Shown: positions 59,801 through 64,000 of the stretch, piece by piece
Numbering within the stretch: the first letter of the stretch is position 1
Layout: each line of letters starts with the position of its first letter
Source of the DNA: Brachionus plicatilis
Taxonomy: Eukaryota > Rotifera > Eurotatoria > Ploima > Brachionidae
Length of the DNA: 64,000 bases
Direction: 5' to 3'
Assembly (NCBI GenBank): GCA_010279815.1
Contig: QEOQ01000670.1
Span: forward strand, 960,934-1,024,933
Translations under genes and position numbers: made by a program
Notes under the pieces: generated by a model
What the model saw: the letters and a program-made list of their open reading frames with translations, nothing else
What the model was told of the DNA's origin: nothing
The model's database searches: none

Positions 59801-62800
59801 AAATTGGATTTTACATGCGACTTTTGATTTATGATGTTGTCATCTTCGGCATTATCTTCTCGTTTAATTAGACCACCAAATCCCCAAATGAAAGAGAATA
59901 TATAAATTTTGATCACTAATGCTTGCAGAAGTTTAGGATTTCGCTGCAAAAAATACTGCTTTTGTTCCAGAGTTTCGTTTTGGATAAAACCCTGATCGTC
60001 TTCACTTGAAAAACAAAAAATTGAAATTATTAATTTTTTATTATATTTGTGAAGGTGAACTATCTAAATAGAGAGAAATTAAAATAGAGAAAAACAATTA
60101 TAGATTTATTTTGAGATGACAAAAAATAGATAATGTATTAAAAAGAGAAAAAAATATAGAGAATTTACATGATGGAGAAAAATTGGTTTTGTGAAGTTCA
60201 GTACAAAAGCACAGAACAAAGTGTAAAAAAATTAAATTACTTTATTTCTAAAATTTTAAAATTAATTCCGTGAATGCAGAATGGTGCAACATTTTAATTG
60301 CATCAACTGTAAAAGTCTGCTAATGATGTGCAAAATCTCTGCAAAATGCACTTCGCTCGATTATATTGAAATTTAATTTCTGCTAAACTTTGCAAATGTT
60401 GCACTATGTTGCATTTACAGAATTAAATTTAAACATTTAGAAAAAAAGTTATGTAATTTTTATACATTTTTTTCTGTTCTTTTTATTATTTTATATTGAA
60501 TTTCACAAACAGAAAAATTACAATAGAGAATGTACATAATAGAGAACATACAAAATACAGAAGAGAAAAATTATTTTTCAAAACAAATTTCAAGCAAATT
60601 TTTATTCGAGGATTTGCTATTCTATTAATTGATTAATTAGTGTCGTTATATAACTGCACTAAAATAAAAATCTCTAATTCTTTAATTTCAATTTTTTTTG
60701 TTTTGGTTTTGTGTCCTTTACAATATTTTACTTATTTATTGATTAAAAAAATTGAAATTATGATAGAATCATCATCATATAAATGCTCAATAGCTCAAAT
60801 GCTCAATAGCTAATAATCTATTTTATTAACATTTAAATATCTCTATTTTTTCTCTAAAACAAAAATTCTCTAAAAAATTTTTTCTCTATTAAAATTTTCA
60901 TTCTCTAATAAAATAATTCTCTATTTTATTAACGTTTAATTATTTCCATTTTTTCTCTAAAATAAAAATTCTATAAAAAAATTTTCCTCTTTTATGAACG
61001 TTTACCATTTGTGAATACAATTAAAAAATAAAAATTAACAAACTTTTTAGGTTTTTGTTTTTTTTTGGCGGATTTTTTTTGTTCAACAATCTGTGACTCG
61101 GGTTCACTAAAACCACCATTTTTTTCAAAAAATTCCAAAATTTGTGTCATTATAGCAAACATACAATTGAGAACATTTTGTTTCTGAAATGGAAAGCTAG
61201 TGCAGCCTTTTCTCTTTTCGATAAAGCTAAATCCCTTTGGCAAGCTGAATTCGAGCAATTCGTAGATAAGATCTACGGCATAGTGCGGAAAAGACTTTGG
61301 CAATGAACTACACCAATTTTTAATGAACGGAGTAAGGCCTAAATCACTCGGGTCAAAATATACCATAGCACAGCGACTTACAGTAGCTGGACTGGTATGA
61401 ACTAAGCTGTCCACTTCGAACAAAACCCGCATATTAGGTGTCATGTTTATTCGCTCACCATTTGATAAACATAAAACTTTCGAATCATCCAAGACTGTGT
61501 TTAAATTCTCCACCCAAAATGTGTCAACAGGCCCGTCCAAGATAACAAATTGCCACATGGGAAAATTGTCATTTTCCGGGTCTATAGCTGCGCTGTTGTT
61601 CGAAAATGTTCGTATCACATTCCCGAAAACACCGTCTGACCACTCCAAAGTCGACGGATCTGTAGTGCCATACAATTCACCTATAGATATGCTTTTTGGA
61701 TTGATTATAAAGTGCTCAATTCGAGCTTTTTTGGAGCGCTGAAGCTAAAATTAAAAAACATATTAATATTTATTAAAATGAAAAGAAAAGTCTAAAGAAG
61801 TCAAAGCAGTGATGGCCGAGTGGTTAAGGCGTCTGACTAGAATTCGATTTCTAAGCCATTGAAAAAATGGTTGACAGCGATCAGATGGGATTTTCCCGCG
61901 CAGGTTCAAATCCTGCTCACTGCGAATTTTTTCTAATTTTTTAAAAAAATTTTTTTTTAAATTTTTTTTAGATAGATTAAGTTTAAAAAGTCATGCGATC
62001 AAGAGCCATGCTTTAAAATAGAGAAAAAATTTCTAAACCTCTATTTTAATTGCTTTTAATCTAAAATAATAACTATCAAATTGGACAAAACCATTTTTTA
62101 TTTTCCACGTTAGGTTTTCACGTTTGCGAATAAAACGTAAAAAACAGATTAAAGCTCGGATAATACCTCTCAATTTAAGCTAAAAATAAAATTAATGTCT
62201 TTTTAATGATTTTTTTTTAATTCAAAATAGAAAATTTTTTAATTAAGAGTGTAAAAATAAATTATTTACTGACAAATTTTTAAAGATTAAATTAATATAT
62301 GTACTGAAAAATGATCTATTGTATGACTAAAAATTATAAAGAAAAGTCTTAAATAATTAAAAGAAGACTTATCAATTTAAAGGGTTACAAAATTTATTTT
62401 TACAGCCAATTTTTTGAATTTTAATTTTCAATTTATTTCCTTAAAATGTAAAAATCTTGATAAAATCTAAAAATAAAAAAAATTTTTCATAAAAATTTCA
62501 AAAAAAATATAGACTTTTCATCTTGATAAAATAGACTGCGAAAAGTGAATGTTATTGTCGAGATTTTCAAAAGAACTCAATGTGGCTTCATGCTATTCGT
62601 AAGCTTATTGAAATTATTCAACCAGAAAAAGCTATTCAAAAAATCAAAAGTCAATAAGATGATCCATTATCAGCACAAGCATCAAAGTCAATTAAAACTC
62701 AAGAACAATAAAAAATAGAATAAATTAAAAATTTCAAAAAAAAACAATTTCATAGTTTAAAAATTTCAGTCTGTTGTAAATTTAAAATTATTTAGTCTTT

Positions 62801-64000
62801 TTAGTCGATAATTTTTTGGTGTTTATTGATTACAATTAGTCACTATTTTAGAATAAATTTGTCAGTAAAAATATTATTTTTGTCAGCAATGAAAAATAAA
62901 AACTTTTAAATAAACTTACAATTGAAACAGTTGTTTTTTGTTTGTCCTGTGATTTTTCGCCCATATATGAAGGTAAATTGCTTAGAGCTCTTAAAAGTAT
63001 GTTTCTGGACACTGTTTTTCCGCCACCAGGCGGACCAACCAACATAATTCCATGTCTTACCAAAATTTGATCATACAACTGAATTATTTTGTCACATTGA
63101 GATGACCAAAACTGATAGTTAAGTTCTCTGGTTGCCGAATGAATGCTCTTTTCGATTGCTTCTTGATTTTTTTCCAATTTTTTCAAATCAGGAAACAAAT
63201 CGTTCATCAAATTGCCAAATAGAAGAGAATCTTCTTTCAAAAACTTTGGCAAATTAGTGTCATACAAAGCTTGCATCAAAATTTGTGACTCTTGATCCTT
63301 ACTTAGCGAACTACTTTCCAATTTATTCTCATTGAGAAATGTTTTTTTCACCTGTCCAGCCATTAGAAGAACAGCCTTGATAGTTCTCAGGCCAAAATCG
63401 TAATGATCTTGTTGAGAGAGTTGACGCGAGGCCAAATGGTACAAAGTGACTATTTTGGTGGCCAATATTTCGGCCGACGTAAAGCCCACACTGAAGAGGA
63501 TTATCTGTGCAATGAGTGCCAAATCTGGAACCATCATGGCCACCGGTCTAAACAGCGGTTTCAAATTGTCCGGCAATTCGACTCTTCCTGCATAAGTCGG
63601 ATTCATAGTAATAAAAAATCCGCATGTGGGGCTCAATTTGATCTCTCTGCCTTCGAAGGTAAATCTAGCCACTTGGGCATCTTTGGCTGTTTTAATTGTA
63701 AGCATTTGTTGAGCCACTACAGACAATACTTCAATATCTATTCGATTGAACTCGTCAAAGCAGCACCATGAGCCTGATTGGGACAGACCGCTGAAAAATT
63801 TTCCCAGCATTTTGTAGTCCAGGCCCTCGGAACAGTTGAACACAAGACAAAGCTTACCAACTGACTTGGCCAAATCTTTGACTGTTTCGGTCTTACCAGT
63901 GCCTGCAGGACCAGCCGGTGCACCGCCAAGGTTAAGCTTGAGAGCTCCTGTGAGAGTCAAATAGCACCTATCTGTCAATGGAGTGATTACCAGCCTGGCT
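47886..64000 (-). CDS. Axonemal dynein heavy chain, motor domain (3' part)
   Basis: Ten exons in reading order: beyond 64000 to 62920, 61044..61744, 59106..60004, 54844..55895, 54621..54782, 54390..54568, 51137..54340, 49002..49724, 48152..48950 and 47886..48089. Frames join, giving about 3000 residues from AAA1 to the C terminus; the tail is outside the window. Walker A motifs: AAA1 GPAGTGKTE (about 63902), AAA2 GPPGGGKTV (63022), AAA3 GSSGIGKTV (59510), AAA4 GIDGTGKST (55026). Stalk coiled coils and the microtubule-binding tip lie at about 53.2-54.0 kb. The end, KCPVYRNSVRAGNSTDQAKN, is the dynein C-terminal cap. Sequence is divergent: AAA3 has CCDPPSTSR where MGPPGGGR is usual, and there is a Ser-rich insert of about 70 residues at about 52.0-52.2 kb. 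A single-headed inner-arm type is likely; no subtype is given. Confidence 0.93.
49725..51136. other. Dynein intron, 1.4 kb
   Basis: AT-rich intron in the dynein gene with no recognised nested feature. Confidence 0.6.
56236..56562. mobile_element. MITE in a dynein intron
   Basis: 327 bp with terminal inverted repeats GAAGTTCGTTTCAATTCA and TGAATTGAAATGAACTTC, and inner inverted segments (AAAATGCTTAATTTTAAGCA against GCTTAACATTAAGCATTTTA). A truncated relative is at 14324. No target duplication is visible, so the ends may extend slightly. Confidence 0.75.
57089..57621. mobile_element. Long-arm foldback MITE with 8-bp target duplication
   Basis: 533 bp with inverted arms of about 200 bp. The ends are GGCATCTTGGAGTTG and CAACTTCAAGATGCC, flanked by AAAAAATT on both sides (57081-57088 and 57622-57629). 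Arm similarity is high, including ATCATTTCAATTCAAAAA and ACATGCAATGTAGATTTA. No coding sequence. It lies in a 3.2-kb dynein intron. Confidence 0.85.
58952..59070 (+). tRNA. tRNA-Ser (AGA) with intron, copy 1
   Basis: Exons 58952..58988 and 59026..59070 flank a 37-nt intron right after position 37. The mature 82-nt tRNA has a GCAGTGA/TCACTGC acceptor stem, D loop GCCGAGTGGTTAAGGC, anticodon arm TCTGA CTAGAAA TCAGA (anticodon AGA), a long class II variable arm and T arm GCAGGTTCAAATCCTGC. The intron contains TTCTA, which pairs with TAGAA at the anticodon, and a small CCATT/AATGG hairpin, as needed by the splicing endonuclease. A T run for Pol III termination follows. It lies antisense in a dynein intron. 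Confidence 0.97.
60185..60510. mobile_element. MITE with terminal inverted repeats, copy 2
   Basis: 326-bp relative of the element at 42841, in a dynein intron. It starts GGTTTTGTGAAGTTCAGTAC and ends with the inverse of GTTTGTGAAATTCAA. It is flanked by the 9-bp direct repeat AGAAAAATT (60176-60184 and 60511-60519). Central blocks such as AGTCTGCTAATGATGTGC are shared exactly with copy 1. Confidence 0.9.
61806..61924 (+). tRNA. tRNA-Ser (AGA) with intron, copy 2
   Basis: Identical to copy 1 over all 119 nt, including the intron; exons are 61806..61842 and 61880..61924. It lies antisense in another intron of the same dynein gene, about 2.85 kb away. Identity extends only a few bases beyond the gene (GCGAATTTTTT on the 3' side), so the flanks are otherwise unrelated. 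Confidence 0.97.
61925..62919. other. Remainder of the dynein AAA1-AAA2 intron
   Basis: AT-rich intron sequence. A plus-strand stretch at about 62578-62712 stays open apart from one stop (IRKLIEIIQPEKAIQKIKSQ) and may be a decayed insertion, not identified. Confidence 0.45.

Noticed and set aside
62578..62712. Plus-strand coding-like stretch in a dynein intron
   Set aside because: Interrupted by a stop and not recognisable; listed only as part of the intron.

Overview
The window is nuclear DNA from a small, very AT-rich animal genome. The evidence for an animal is the gene set: peptidylglycine alpha-hydroxylating monooxygenase, animal-type glutamine synthetase, PCNA, NudC, a PPP6R/SAPS protein, a trefoil-containing GH31 alpha-glucosidase, a microsomal triglyceride transfer protein, NOL12, a Reeler protein and an axonemal dynein heavy chain. 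Introns are mostly 45-65 bp with GT..AG ends, many genes have no intron, and spacers are about 80% A/T. A monogonont rotifer such as Brachionus is my best guess, but that is inference from composition and gene style, not proof. There are no operons or bacterial signals.

Layout: 1-9.6 kb holds the 3' end of a PHM gene, NudC (-), glutamine synthetase copy 1, PCNA, a foldback element and a small unknown gene. 9.78-11.14 kb is the most interesting part: a four-exon RPL38 gene on the minus strand that no long open frame reveals. Its introns 2 and 3 each carry a box C/D snoRNA-like unit with a perfect 9-bp terminal stem, and a two-unit tandem array directly downstream repeats the cores of both snoRNAs. 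11.7-17.2 kb has an FKBP6/shutdown-like protein and a secreted GH19-vWA protein. 17.2-24.1 kb is a transposon-rich stretch: foldback elements, a MULE-like element, and non-LTR and Tigger/pogo remnants. 24.1-32 kb has a type II membrane cupin-like protein, a 12-exon PPP6R gene and an unknown basic protein. 34.3-37 kb is the GH31 alpha-glucosidase. 38.7-42.5 kb is a head-to-head pair of glutamine synthetase genes. 43.3-47.8 kb has NOL12, MTTP and a Reeler protein. 47.9-64 kb is the 3' part of a dynein heavy chain gene (AAA1 to the C terminus). Its long introns host two identical intron-containing tRNA-Ser(AGA) genes on the opposite strand and several MITEs.

Exon joins were worked out by hand from reading frame, splice dinucleotides and family similarity, and every join given keeps the frame. 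The snoRNA, transposon and promoter calls rest on visible motifs, stems and direct repeats. rRNA guide targets rest on recalled rRNA segments and are flagged as such.
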